From assembly GCF_015776785.2 (NCBI RefSeq), contig NZ_LFMD02000003.1:1458330-1522329 (forward strand): a stretch of 64,000 bases of DNA, in the 5' to 3' direction. Below the pieces are notes generated by a model, which worked only from the letters and a program-made list of their open reading frames with translations, was not told the origin of the DNA and made no database searches. A program made the translations under genes and the position numbers. The stretch's first letter is position 1; every line of letters begins with the position of its first letter. The DNA comes from Kitasatospora sp. SUK 42 (lineage in GTDB: Bacteria; Actinomycetota; Actinomycetes; Streptomycetales; Streptomycetaceae). Shown in pieces: positions 54,089 to 62,751 of this stretch.

Positions 54089-54928
54089 CTACGCCAGCGG
54101 GTCCGGAGCCGCGGTGATGCCCAGCTTGGCCAGCTCGGCCCTGCCGCCGTCGAAGGCGGTCAGCACCAGCGGGCCCTGCTCGGTCACGGCCACCGAGTGC
54201 TCCCAGTGCGAGGCCCAGGTGCCGTCGTTGGTGACGACCGTCCAGTCGTCCTCCAGCACGGTGGTGTGCGGGGTGCCCAGCGAGACCATCGGCTCGATCG
54301 CCAGCACGGTGCCGGGGACGAGCTTCGGGCCCTTGCCGCGGCCGCGCTCGACGTAGTTCAGCACGTGCGGCTCCATGTGCATCGCGGTGCCGATGCCGTG
54401 GCCGCCGTAGCCCTCGGTGATGCCCCACTTGCCCTTGGGGGGCAGCGGCTGGCGGCGGATGTAGCCCTCGATCGCCTTGGAGACGTCGACCAGGCGGTTG
54501 TTCTTCTTCATCTGGGCGATGCCGGCCCACATCGAGCCCTCGGTCACCCGGCTCAGCATCTCGACCTCGGGGCGGACCTCGCCGACCGCCACGGTGATCG
54601 CCGAGTCGCCGTGCCAGCCGTCCAGGATGGCGCCGCAGTCGATCGAGATGACGTCGCCCTCCTGAAGCACCCGGTCGCCGGGGATGCCGTGCACGACCTC
54701 GTTGTTCACCGAGGCGCAGATCACGCCCGGGAACCACAGGCCGCCGTGGTGGGCGCGGAAGTTCGAGGTGGCGCCGTGGCCGGTGATGACCTTGTCGGCG
54801 ATGTCGTTGAGCTCCTGGGTGGTCACCCCCGGAGCGACCGCCTCACGGCAGGCCTTCAGCGCCTCGGCGACGACCAGCCCGGCCGCTCGCATCTTCGCGA
54901 TCTGCTCGGGGGTCTTGATCTCCACCAT
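54089..54928 (-). CDS. map: methionine aminopeptidase type I
   Basis: 279 residues. Metal ligands: Asp in ISIDCGAILDG, Asp in WHGDSAITVAVG, His in GYGGHGIGTAMH, Glu in VLAIEPMV and Glu in SHWEHSVAV. Removes N-terminal Met from nascent chains. Separated from adk by about 118 bases on the same strand. Confidence 0.97.
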   Translation of the reverse strand: MVEIKTPEQIAKMRAAGLVVAEALKACREAVAPGVTTQELNDIADKVITGHGATSNFRAHHGGLWFPGVICASVNNEVVHGIPGDRVLQEGDVISIDCGAILDGWHGDSAITVAVGEVRPEVEMLSRVTEGSMWAGIAQMKKNNRLVDVSKAIEGYIRRQPLPPKGKWGITEGYGGHGIGTAMHMEPHVLNYVERGRGKGPKLVPGTVLAIEPMVSLGTPHTTVLEDDWTVVTNDGTWASHWEHSVAVTEQGPLVLTAFDGGRAELAKLGITAAPDPLA

Positions 54929-55046
54929 CTGGTCACGCCTTCCAAGTCCGGATTACCACTGCATACCACCGTACGACGCCGAAACGGCCGGGCCGCCCGC
55001 TCTCACGGGCGACCCGGCCGTACACGTGCGTACGTCGCCGAGAAAC

Positions 55047-55700
55047 TCAGCTGTCCTGCTTCAGCGCCTCGATCGCGCGGGCGGTGACCTCGTCCACCTT
55101 GCCGAGGGCCGAGATCGTCGCCACCAGGCCCTGCTGGACGTAGTAGTCGATGATCGGCTCGGTCTCCGTGTGGTAGACCTCCAGGCGCGTGCGCACCTTG
55201 TCCTCGGTGTCGTCCGAGCGCTGGTACAGCTCGCCGCCGCACTCGTCGCAGACGCCCTCCGCCTTCGGCGGGTTGTAGTCCACGTGGAAGACGTGGCCAC
55301 CGTCGTTGCGGCACAGGCGACGGCCCGCGATCCGCTTGACGACCTCGTCCTCGGGGACCTCCAGGTCCAGCACGCCGTCCAGCTTGATGCCCTGCTCGCC
55401 CAGGAACTCGTCCAGCGCCTTGGCCTGGCCCAGGTTGCGGGGGAAGCCGTCGAGCAGGAAGCCGTTGGCGGCGTCCGGCTGCAGCATGCGGTCCTTGGCC
55501 ATCCCGATGGTGACCTCGTCCGGCACCAGGCGGCCCGCGTCCATGTAGCTCTTGGCCTCAAGCCCCAGCGGGGTGCCCTGGCCGATGTTCGCGCGGAACA
55601 GGTCGCCGGTGGAGATGTGGGGGATGGACAGGGTCTTGGCGAGCAGGTGCGCCTGAGTACCCTTCCCGGCCCCGGGAGGACCAACGAGGACGATACGCAT
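55047..55700 (-). CDS. adk: adenylate kinase
   Basis: 217 residues from ATG 55700, which shares one base with the secY stop (TGATG). P-loop VGPPGAGKGTQAH, NMP-binding ISTGDLFRANIG, GFLLDGFPRNLGQA, and a LID with CRNDGGHVFH and VCDECGGELYQ, giving one Cys/His site typical of zinc-LID forms. Interconverts AMP, ADP and ATP. Translationally coupled to secY. Confidence 0.97.
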   Translation of the reverse strand: MRIVLVGPPGAGKGTQAHLLAKTLSIPHISTGDLFRANIGQGTPLGLEAKSYMDAGRLVPDEVTIGMAKDRMLQPDAANGFLLDGFPRNLGQAKALDEFLGEQGIKLDGVLDLEVPEDEVVKRIAGRRLCRNDGGHVFHVDYNPPKAEGVCDECGGELYQRSDDTEDKVRTRLEVYHTETEPIIDYYVQQGLVATISALGKVDEVTARAIEALKQDS

Positions 55701-57010
55701 CAGCGGAGGAACCCTTCGTAATTGCGCTGCTGGAGCTGGCTCTCGATCTGCTTCACAGTTTCGAGTCCGACGCCGACGACGATGAGCACGCTGGTGCCGC
55801 CGAACGGGAAGTTGGTCTGCTGTCCGAAGGCGACCAGGGCGATCATCGGGATCAGCGCGATCACACCCAGGTAGAGCGAACCCGGCCACGTGATTCGGGT
55901 GAGCACGTAGTTCAGGTACTCGGCCGTCGGGCGGCCGGCCCGGATGCCCGGGATAAAGCCACCATACTTCTTCATATTGTCGGCAACTTCTTCGGGGTTG
56001 AAGGAGATGGCGACGTAGAAGAAGGCGAAGAAGACGATCAGCAGGAAGTAGGTGGCCATGTAGACCGGGTGGTCACCCTTGACGAAGTTCTGCCGGATCC
56101 ACGTGGCCCAGCCCGCCTGGCTGTTGGTGAGCTGAACCACCAGGGCCGGGATGTAGAGCAGCGACGAGGCGAAGATGACCGGGATGACACCGGCCTGGTT
56201 CACCTTGAGCGGGATGTAGGTCGAGGTGCCGCCGAAGGCCCGGCGGCCGATCATCCGCTTCGCGTACTGGACCGGGATCCGGCGCTGGGCCTGCTCGACG
56301 AAGATGACCAGCATCACGACGATGATGCCGACCGCGACCACCGAGAGGAACTCGACCCAGCCGCCACCGATCGTGCCGGTCGTCTTGATGTTCCACATCG
56401 AGGACGGGAACTGCGCGGCGATCGAGGTGAAGATCAGCAGCGACATGCCGTTGCCGATGCCGCGGTCGGTGATCAGCTCGCCCAGCCACATGATCACGGT
56501 GGTGCCGGCGGTCATCGTGAGGACCATGACGGCGATCCGGAACACGCCGGTGTCCGGCACGATCTGGTTGGCCACCGGGCAGCCGGAGAACAGCGCGCCA
56601 CTGGAGGCCGTCGCCACGATGCCGGTGCCCTGGAGCACGGCGAGCGCGATGGTCAGGTACCGGGTGTACTGCGTGATCTTCGCCGTACCGGCCTGGCCCT
56701 CCTTCTTCAGCGCCTCCAGTCGCGGGATCACGACGGTGAGGAGCTGGAGGATGATGCTCGCCGTGATGTACGGCATGATGCCGAGCGCGAAGATCGTCAG
56801 CTGGAGGAGCGCGCCACCGCTGAACAGGTTGACGAGTCCGAAGAGGCCGTTGTTCTTGGTCTCCTTCACGCACTCGTTCACGGCCGTGAAGCTCACGCCC
56901 GGAATCGGAATGTGCGAGCCCAGCCGGAACAGCACCATGATGCCCAGCGTGAACAGCAGCTTCTTGCGCAGGTCGGGCGTCTGGAACGCCCGCGCGAACG
57001 CACTGAGCAC
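55700..57010 (-). CDS. secY: protein translocase subunit SecY
   Basis: 436 residues from GTG 57010. About ten transmembrane helices; signatures FRLGSHIPIPGVSF, GIMPYITASIILQLLTVVIP and ERGIGNGMSLLIF-type (DRGIGNGMSLLIFTSI). Channel of the Sec translocon. It has its own upstream region of 326 bases, beginning with a strong terminator after rplO, so it is likely transcribed from its own promoter; possible -10 elements TAGGCT and TTAGAGT are present but I cannot decide between them. Confidence 0.98.
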   Translation of the reverse strand: MLSAFARAFQTPDLRKKLLFTLGIMVLFRLGSHIPIPGVSFTAVNECVKETKNNGLFGLVNLFSGGALLQLTIFALGIMPYITASIILQLLTVVIPRLEALKKEGQAGTAKITQYTRYLTIALAVLQGTGIVATASSGALFSGCPVANQIVPDTGVFRIAVMVLTMTAGTTVIMWLGELITDRGIGNGMSLLIFTSIAAQFPSSMWNIKTTGTIGGGWVEFLSVVAVGIIVVMLVIFVEQAQRRIPVQYAKRMIGRRAFGGTSTYIPLKVNQAGVIPVIFASSLLYIPALVVQLTNSQAGWATWIRQNFVKGDHPVYMATYFLLIVFFAFFYVAISFNPEEVADNMKKYGGFIPGIRAGRPTAEYLNYVLTRITWPGSLYLGVIALIPMIALVAFGQQTNFPFGGTSVLIVVGVGLETVKQIESQLQQRNYEGFLR

Positions 57011-57279
57011 GGTGCCTCCTGCGCCTCCCGCGCGTCGTCGGCGGGAGGGTCGGTCCTGAATGGGGAGTTTGCGGTTCGGGCTCCCGTACAGACGGCACAG
57101 GCGAGCCTACGCGCAGCCTACAAGGGAACTCCACGGACTCTAACAGTGCACGGCCACTCGGAAGAAGCACGTACGGCCCCTCCCCCACTCACGGGGTACG
57201 GGATGCCCGGGTTTGCCACACAAAAGAACGAGGGATCTCCAGGCCCCCGCCGTCCGAAAAGCGAGGGACCCGGAAACGG
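57011..57279. other. secY leader region
   Basis: 269 bases between the rplO terminator and the secY start. No gene. On the minus strand, TTAGAG then TAGGCT 17 bases later is a candidate promoter (TAGGCT also occurs a second time), but weak in its -35. Confidence 0.4.
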
Positions 57280-57319
57280 CACGAGCCCCGCACCTCCCGG
57301 AGGAGGTGCGGGGCTCGTG
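57280..57319 (-). terminator. rplO (spc operon) terminator
   Basis: Perfect 18-bp inverted repeat CACGAGCCCCGCACCTCC with complement at 57302-57319 and a CGGA loop, 18 bases beyond the rplO stop. It divides the spc operon before secY. Confidence 0.9.
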
Positions 57320-57336
57320 GACGGTTGTCAGCGGGC

Positions 57337-57789
57337 TCAGACGAGCTCGGTGACCGTACCGCCGGCGGCCTTGATCTTCTCGGCGGCCGAGCCGGAGACG
57401 GCGTCGACCGTCACCTGCAGGGCAACCGAGACCTCGCCGGTGCCGAGCACCTTGACGAGGGAGTTCTTGCGGACCGCGCCCTTCGCGACCAGGTCCTCGA
57501 CCGTGACCTCGCCACCCTGCGGGTAGAGCTCGGCCAGCTTGTCGAGGTTCACGACCTGGAACGTGATCTTGAACGGGTTCTTGAAGCCCTTCAGCTTCGG
57601 CAGACGCATGTGGAGCGGCATCTGGCCACCCTCGAAGCGCTGCGGAACCTGGTAGCGGGCCTTGGTGCCCTTGGTACCACGACCGGCGGTCTTACCCTTG
57701 GAGCCCTCACCACGACCCACGCGGATCTTGTCGGTCTTGGCACCCGGGGCGGGACGCAGGTTGTGGATCTTGATCGGGTTGTCGCCCAT
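57337..57789 (-). CDS. rplO: 50S ribosomal protein L15
   Basis: 150 residues: HNLRPAPGAKTDKIRVGRGE, GSKGKTAGRGTKGTKARYQV, FEGGQMPLHMRLPKLKGFKN. Binds 23S rRNA. It follows rpmD with a two-base gap and is the last gene before the hairpin at 57280. Confidence 0.97.
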   Translation of the reverse strand: MGDNPIKIHNLRPAPGAKTDKIRVGRGEGSKGKTAGRGTKGTKARYQVPQRFEGGQMPLHMRLPKLKGFKNPFKITFQVVNLDKLAELYPQGGEVTVEDLVAKGAVRKNSLVKVLGTGEVSVALQVTVDAVSGSAAEKIKAAGGTVTELV

Positions 57790-57791
57790 GA

Positions 57792-57974
57792 TCAGTCCAC
57801 CTCCTCAACCGTCACCAGGTGACGGACCGTGTGGGCCATCCCGCGGATCTCGGGACGGTCCTCCTTCACCACGACGTCGTGCATGCGCTTGAGACCAAGC
57901 GAACGCAGGGTGTCACGGTGATTCTGCTTGCTGCCGATGTACGACTTGGTCTGCGTGATCTTCAGGCGAGCCAT
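57792..57974 (-). CDS. rpmD: 50S ribosomal protein L30
   Basis: 60 residues, MARLKITQTKSYIGSKQNHR, LRSLGLKRMHDVVV, and RGMAHTVRHLVTVEEVD at the end. ATG 57974 shares a base with the rpsE stop (TGATG). Coupled inside the spc operon. Confidence 0.97.
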   Translation of the reverse strand: MARLKITQTKSYIGSKQNHRDTLRSLGLKRMHDVVVKEDRPEIRGMAHTVRHLVTVEEVD

Positions 57975-58597
57975 CAGGCGCTCACCCCTGCAGCACGAGC
58001 CCGCAGCAGAGCGGCGGGAGCCACGTCCTCCAGCGGCAGGCCACGACGGGCGGCGATCTCCTCGGGGCGCACGAGGCCCTTCAGAGCGGCCACCGTGGCG
58101 TGCACGATGTTGATCGCGTTGTCCGAGCCGAGCGACTTCGACAGGATGTCGTGAATGCCGGCGCACTCCAGGACGGCGCGCACCGGACCACCGGCGATAA
58201 CACCGGTACCGGGGGCGGCGGGCTTCAGCAGCACGACGCCGGCGGCCTTCTCACCCTGGATCGGGTGCGGGATGGTGCCCTGGATACGGGGGACCTTGAA
58301 GAAGTTCTTCTTGGCCTCCTCAACACCCTTGGCGATGGCGGCCGGAACCTCCTTCGCCTTGCCGTAACCGACACCCACGGTGCCGTCACCGTCGCCCACC
58401 ACGACCAGCGCGGTGAAGCTGAAACGACGACCACCCTTGACAACCTTGGCGACACGGTTGATCGCGACAACGCGCTCGACGTAAGCGGTCTTCTCGACAG
58501 CCTGGGCGTTGCCCCGGTCGTCACGCTTACGGTCGCGCCGCTCGCCACCGCCGGTGCCACCGCCGGCGCCGCTACCGCGGCGCTGGGGTCCAGCCAT
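57974..58597 (-). CDS. rpsE: 30S ribosomal protein S5
   Basis: 207 residues with a Gly/Arg-rich N-terminal extension (about 40) then ERVVAINRVAKVVKGGRRF, LVVVGDGDGTVGVGYGKAKE and GTGVIAGGPVRAVLECAGI. S5 controls decoding accuracy. Tight coupling with rpmD. Confidence 0.97.
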   Translation of the reverse strand: MAGPQRRGSGAGGGTGGGERRDRKRDDRGNAQAVEKTAYVERVVAINRVAKVVKGGRRFSFTALVVVGDGDGTVGVGYGKAKEVPAAIAKGVEEAKKNFFKVPRIQGTIPHPIQGEKAAGVVLLKPAAPGTGVIAGGPVRAVLECAGIHDILSKSLGSDNAINIVHATVAALKGLVRPEEIAARRGLPLEDVAPAALLRARAAGVSA

Positions 58598-58645
58598 TGG
58601 AATTACCTCTCTCGATTACGTCCGTCGACTGAGTCGACGAGCGGC

Positions 58646-59029
58646 TTAGAAGTCGAGCCCGGCCTCGCGAGCCGCGTCCGCCAGGGCGGCGATGCGGCCG
58701 GCGTACCGGTTGCCCGCGCGGTCGAAGACGACCGACTCGATGCCGGCGGCCTTGGCGCGCTCGGCGACCAGGCTCCCGACCTTCTTGGCCAGCTCGGTCT
58801 TGTCGCCCTCGGCGCCCTTGATGGACACGTCGAGGGTGGACGCCGACGCCAGGGTGTGACCCTTGGCGTCGTCGATGACCTGGGCGACCATGTGACGGTT
58901 CGAGCGCGTCACGACGAGACGCGGACGCACCTCGGTGCCGACGACGCGCTTGCGAACGCGGATCGCGCGGCGCTTGCGAGCGGCGCTCTTGTAGGCGTTG
59001 CCCTTGCCGATCTTGACAGAGACACTCAT
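58646..59029 (-). CDS. rplR: 50S ribosomal protein L18
   Basis: 127 residues: AYKSAARKRRAIRVRKRVVG, RPRLVVTRSNRHMVAQVID and FDRAGNRYAGRIAALADAAR with the usual C-terminus EAGLDF. Binds 5S rRNA. It follows rplF after three bases. Confidence 0.97.
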   Translation of the reverse strand: MSVSVKIGKGNAYKSAARKRRAIRVRKRVVGTEVRPRLVVTRSNRHMVAQVIDDAKGHTLASASTLDVSIKGAEGDKTELAKKVGSLVAERAKAAGIESVVFDRAGNRYAGRIAALADAAREAGLDF

Positions 59030-59032
59030 CGC

Positions 59033-59572
59033 TTACTTACCACTCTTTCCGACCTTGCGGCGGATGACCTCGCCCGCGTACTTGACGCCCTTGGCCTTGT
59101 ACGGGTCGGGCTTGCGCAGCTTGCGGATGTTCGCGGCGACCTCGCCGACCTTCTGCTTGTCGATGCCGTCCACGTGGAACTTGGTGGGGGACTCGACGAC
59201 GAAGGAAATGCCCTCCGGCGCGGCGACCAGGATCGGGTGGCTGTAGCCCAGCGCGAACTCCATGTCGGAGCCCTTCGCCGTGACTCGGTAACCAACACCG
59301 CTGATCTCCAGCGACTTGCGGTAGCCCGCGGTCACGCCGGTGATCATGTTCGCCACCAGCGTGCGGGTCAGGCCGTGCAGGGCCTTCGAGCGACGCTCGT
59401 CGTTCGGACGCGAGACGAGCACGGTGCCGTCCTCGCCCTTGCCGATCTCGATCGGCTCGGCGACGACGTGGGTGAGCGAGCCCTTCGGGCCCTTCACCGA
59501 GACCGCCTGGCCATCGATGGTGACGTCCACGCCAGCGGGGACCTGGATGGGCAGCCGTCCAATGCGCGACAT
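59033..59572 (-). CDS. rplF: 50S ribosomal protein L6
   Basis: 179 residues: MSRIGRLPIQVPAGVDVTI, LHGLTRTLVANMITGVTAGY and the C-terminal RKPDPYKAKGVKYAGE with VIRRKVGKSGK. Located near the sarcin-ricin loop. The neighbour rpsH is 22 bases upstream. Confidence 0.97.
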   Translation of the reverse strand: MSRIGRLPIQVPAGVDVTIDGQAVSVKGPKGSLTHVVAEPIEIGKGEDGTVLVSRPNDERRSKALHGLTRTLVANMITGVTAGYRKSLEISGVGYRVTAKGSDMEFALGYSHPILVAAPEGISFVVESPTKFHVDGIDKQKVGEVAANIRKLRKPDPYKAKGVKYAGEVIRRKVGKSGK

Positions 59573-59594
59573 TGCTGTACCTCCGTTTCCCGAA

Positions 59595-60002
59595 TTACCA
59601 GACGTAGGCGAGAACTTCTCCGCCTACGCCCTTCTTGGCGGCCTGCTTGTCGGTCAGGAGGCCGGACGACGTGGAGATGATCGCCACGCCCAGGCCGCCG
59701 AGCACCTTCGGCAGGTTGGTGGACTTTGCGTAAACACGCAGACCCGGCTTGCTGATGCGCTTGATGCCGGCGATGGAGCGCTCACGGTTGGGGCCGAACT
59801 TGAGCTCGATGGTCAGCTTCTTGCCGACCTCGCCCTCAGTGGGCTCCTCAACCTTGTAGGAGGAGATGTAACCCTCCTGCTGCAGGATCTCGGCGACGTG
59901 CGCCTTGATCTTGCTCGACGGCATCGCGACGGAGTCGTGGTACGCCGAGTTCGCGTTACGCAGACGCGTGAGCATGTCTGCGATGGGGTCGGTCATGGTC
60001 AT
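59595..60002 (-). CDS. rpsH: 30S ribosomal protein S8
   Basis: 135 residues from ATG 60002 (MTMTDPIADMLTRLRNANS). Two domains: IKAHVAEILQQEGYISSYKV and the C-terminal ISTSSGLLTDKQAAKKGVGG ending AYVW. Binds central 16S rRNA. The frame is open further up but without similarity. A 268-base gap separates it from rpsN, longer than is usual. Confidence 0.96.
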   Translation of the reverse strand: MTMTDPIADMLTRLRNANSAYHDSVAMPSSKIKAHVAEILQQEGYISSYKVEEPTEGEVGKKLTIELKFGPNRERSIAGIKRISKPGLRVYAKSTNLPKVLGGLGVAIISTSSGLLTDKQAAKKGVGGEVLAYVW

Positions 60003-60270
60003 GATGGCCTCAGGCCTCTCTCGCCGTGGTTTCTCCGCACCAGGTCCCCCCCACGCACTCTCGCGAGTTCGCCGGGGGCACAAGCACAGGGGACCTACGA
60101 CGTAGTAAGACTGGGTGCGAGCCCTCCCAGAAGAGGACCACGGACATCCATGGGGAAGCCGTGGCAGGGGGCCCGACCCCACTACCTTACGGGAATCCGT
60201 ACGGCAGGCCCAAAACGGACCGGTGTGGGATCGGGCACCTCTGCTTCGCTGTGTGCCTAAAGCTCCGGAA
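60003..60270. other. rpsH-rpsN spacer
   Basis: 268 bases with no gene in an otherwise tightly packed operon. An 11-bp dyad CTACGACGTAG lies at 60095-60105. I cannot see a convincing promoter or terminator. Confidence 0.4.
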
Positions 60271-60456
60271 TTACCAGGAGCTCTTGGTCACGCCCGGCAG
60301 CTCGCCGCGGTGCGCCATCTCACGGAGGCAGACACGGCACAGGCCGAACTTGCGGTACACCGAGTGCGGACGGCCGCAGCGCTGGCACCGGGTGTAGGCC
60401 CGGACGCCGAACTTCGGCTTGCGCTCGGACTTCGCGATGAGGGACTTCTTCGCCAT
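60271..60456 (-). CDS. rpsN: 30S ribosomal protein S14 type Z (zinc-binding)
   Basis: 61 residues, the short S14 type with the four-Cys zinc site: CQRCGRPH and CRVCLREM. Ends ELPGVTKSSW. A zinc-free long paralogue is normally found elsewhere in streptomycetes. It is four bases from rplE. Confidence 0.97.
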   Translation of the reverse strand: MAKKSLIAKSERKPKFGVRAYTRCQRCGRPHSVYRKFGLCRVCLREMAHRGELPGVTKSSW

Positions 60457-60460
60457 TGGC

Positions 60461-61030
60461 TCACGCCTCCTTGAACGGGAAGCCCAGAGCGCGCAGGAGC
60501 GCCCGGCCCTCGTCGTCGGTCTGAGCGGTGGTCACGACGGTGATGTCCATACCGCGCTGACGGTCGACCTTGTCCTGGTCGATCTCGTGGAACATAACCT
60601 GCTCGGTCAGACCGAAGGTGTAGTTGCCACGGCCGTCGAACTGCTTCGGGGAGAGACCACGGAAGTCACGGATTCGCGGCAGGGCCAGCGAAACCAGACG
60701 GTCCAGGAACTCCCACATGCGGTCACCGCGGAGGGTGACGTGGGTGCCGATCGGCTGGCCCTCGCGCAGCTTGAACTGCGCGATGGACTTGCGGGCCTTG
60801 GTCACGGCCGGCTTCTGACCGGTGATGGCGGTCAGGTCGCGGATCGCGCCCTCGATCAGCTTGCTGTCACGGGCGGCCTCGCCGACACCCATGTTGACCA
60901 CGACCTTGACCAGGCCGGGGATCAGCATGACGTTCTCGTACGAGAACTGCTCGTGCAGCTGACCCTTGATCTCGGAGTTGTAACGCTCCTTGAGACGGGG
61001 GGTCACCTTCTCAACAGTCGTCTCAGACAT
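60461..61030 (-). CDS. rplE: 50S ribosomal protein L5
   Basis: 189 residues: KERYNSEIKGQLHEQFSYEN, VVNMGVGEAARDSKLIEGA, and ERALPRIRDFRG-type core (LALPRIRDFRGLSPKQFDG). Binds 5S rRNA. ATG 61030 shares one base with the rplX stop. Confidence 0.97.
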   Translation of the reverse strand: MSETTVEKVTPRLKERYNSEIKGQLHEQFSYENVMLIPGLVKVVVNMGVGEAARDSKLIEGAIRDLTAITGQKPAVTKARKSIAQFKLREGQPIGTHVTLRGDRMWEFLDRLVSLALPRIRDFRGLSPKQFDGRGNYTFGLTEQVMFHEIDQDKVDRQRGMDITVVTTAQTDDEGRALLRALGFPFKEA

Positions 61031-61353
61031 CAGATGTCCTCACCGGTTCGCTTGGCAACGCGGATCTTGTTGCCCTCGTCGTCGAAGCGGTAGCCAACGC
61101 GGGTGACGACCTTCTTGCCGTCCTTCTCCACGACCAGCTGGACGTTGGAGACGTGCACCGGGGCCTCAACGGTGACAATGCCACCCTGGGTGCCCGGACC
61201 CGGCTTGGTGTGCTTCTTGACCCGGTTCACACCCTCGACCAGGACCTTGTTCTCAGCCGGCAGGGCCTGGATGACCTTGCCCTGCTTGCCCTTGTCCTTG
61301 CCGGTGATGACCTGAACCAGGTCACCCTTCTTGATCTTCATGCTGTTCGCCAT
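61030..61353 (-). CDS. rplX: 50S ribosomal protein L24
   Basis: 107 residues with the KOW motif KKGDLVQVITGKDKGKQGKV, then EGVNRVKKHTKPGPGTQGG and AKRTGEDI end. Early assembly protein. The start of rplE overlaps its stop by one base. Confidence 0.97.
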   Translation of the reverse strand: MANSMKIKKGDLVQVITGKDKGKQGKVIQALPAENKVLVEGVNRVKKHTKPGPGTQGGIVTVEAPVHVSNVQLVVEKDGKKVVTRVGYRFDDEGNKIRVAKRTGEDI

Positions 61354-61356
61354 GGG

Positions 61357-61728
61357 TTAGAGCACCTCCGGCGCCAGCGAGATGATCTTCATGAACTTCT
61401 TGTCGCGCAGCTCGCGGCCCACGGGGCCGAAGATGCGGGTACCGCGGGGGTCACCCTCGGTGTTCTTGAGGACGACGGCGGCGTTCTCGTCGAACCGGAT
61501 GTAGGAACCGTCCGGACGACGGCGCTCCTTCACGGTACGGACGACGACGGCCTTGACCACGTCACCCTTCTTCACCGAGCCACCGGGGATCGCGTCCTTG
61601 ACGGTCGCGACGATGACGTCCCCGATTCCGGCGTAGCGGCGACCGGAGCCACCGAGAACACGGATGCAAAGGATCTCCTTGGCACCAGTGTTGTCGGCAA
61701 CACGCAGTCGCGACTCCTGCTGGATCAC
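61357..61728 (-). CDS. rplN: 50S ribosomal protein L14
   Basis: 123 residues from GTG 61728, MIQQESRLRVADNTGAKEIL, KGDVVKAVVVRTVKERRRPD and the C-terminal FMKIISLAPEVL. Sits at the subunit interface. A gap of about 100 bases to rpsQ upstream may carry a promoter. Confidence 0.97.
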   Translation of the reverse strand: MIQQESRLRVADNTGAKEILCIRVLGGSGRRYAGIGDVIVATVKDAIPGGSVKKGDVVKAVVVRTVKERRRPDGSYIRFDENAAVVLKNTEGDPRGTRIFGPVGRELRDKKFMKIISLAPEVL

Positions 61729-61830
61729 AGCTTTCTCCTGATCGTCAACGAGAGTCGACGGGCCGGCCGCTGCTCACATCGGCGTCCCGGGGGGACCCGC
61801 TGCACATACGGCCGTACCACATCGGCTTCG

Positions 61831-62103
61831 TTACTTGGCCTTCTCGAGGATCTCGACGACGCGCCAGCGCTTCGTCGCGGACAGCGGGCGGGTCTCCGCG
61901 AGGAGGACCCGGTCGCCCACGCCGCACGCGTTCTGCTCGTCGTGCGCCTTCAGCTTGTTCGTACGGCGGATGACCTTGCCGTACAGAGCGTGCTTGACGC
62001 GGTCCTCGACGGCGACGACGACGGTCTTGTCCATCTTGTCGCTGACGACGAGACCCTCACGGGTCTTGCGGAAACCGCGCGTCTCGTTGGTGTTCTCAGT
62101 CAT
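61831..62103 (-). CDS. rpsQ: 30S ribosomal protein S17
   Basis: 90 residues: RKTREGLVVSDKMDKTVVVA, VIRRTNKLKAHDEQNACGVG and RVLLAETRPLSATKRWRVVE. ATG 62103 shares a base with the rpmC stop (TGATG). Confidence 0.97.
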   Translation of the reverse strand: MTENTNETRGFRKTREGLVVSDKMDKTVVVAVEDRVKHALYGKVIRRTNKLKAHDEQNACGVGDRVLLAETRPLSATKRWRVVEILEKAK

Positions 62104-62327
62104 CAGGCGTTCTCCACCGTCTCGATGCCCAGCTCGCGCTCGCGCATCAGGGTGTAGATCCGCGCGATGTCCTTACGGACGAGCTTGAGCCGTCCGTGGT
62201 TGTCGAGCTGCCCGGTCGCCGCCTGGAAGCGGAGGTTGAACAGCTCCTCCTTGGCCTCGCGCAGCTTGGCAACGAGACCCTCGTTGTCCAGCGAGCGAAG
62301 CTCAGCAGCCTTGGTAGCGGCCGACAT
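62103..62327 (-). CDS. rpmC: 50S ribosomal protein L29
   Basis: 74 residues: AAELRSLDNEGLVAKLREAK, ELFNLRFQAATGQLDNHGRL, KDIARIYTLMRERELG. Near the exit tunnel. Start and stop overlap rplP and rpsQ by one base each. Confidence 0.97.
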   Translation of the reverse strand: MSAATKAAELRSLDNEGLVAKLREAKEELFNLRFQAATGQLDNHGRLKLVRKDIARIYTLMRERELGIETVENA

Positions 62328-62746
62328 CAGCTCTCACCGTCCTCGCGCCGGACGATCCGGCACTTCATCGGCAGCTTGTGCGCGGCGCGGGTGAGCGCCT
62401 CGCGAGCAACCTTCTCGTTCGGGTACGACAGCTCGAACATGACCCGACCCGGGTGCACGTTCGCGATCCACCACTCCGGCGAACCCTTACCGGAACCCAT
62501 GCGGGTCTCGGCCGGCTTCTTGGTGAGCGGGCGGTCCGGGTAGATGTTGATCCAGACCTTGCCGCCACGACGGATGTGACGGGTGATCGCGATACGAGCG
62601 GACTCGATCTGACGGTTCGTCACGTAGGCCGGGGTCACGGCCTGGATGCCGAACTGGCCGAACGCCAGCTCGGTGCCACCCTTGGCAGCGCCACGGCGCT
62701 TCGGGTGGTGCTGCTTGCGGTGCTTGACCCGACGGGGGATCAGCAT
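62327..62746 (-). CDS. rplP: 50S ribosomal protein L16
   Basis: 139 residues: MLIPRRVKHRKQHHPKRRGA, FGQFGIQAVTPAYVTNRQIE, GKVWINIYPDRPLTKKPAE and GSGKGSPEWWIANVHPGRV. Binds near the A-site of 23S rRNA. Follows rpsC after five bases. Confidence 0.97.
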   Translation of the reverse strand: MLIPRRVKHRKQHHPKRRGAAKGGTELAFGQFGIQAVTPAYVTNRQIESARIAITRHIRRGGKVWINIYPDRPLTKKPAETRMGSGKGSPEWWIANVHPGRVMFELSYPNEKVAREALTRAAHKLPMKCRIVRREDGES

Positions 62747-62751
62747 TGGGG

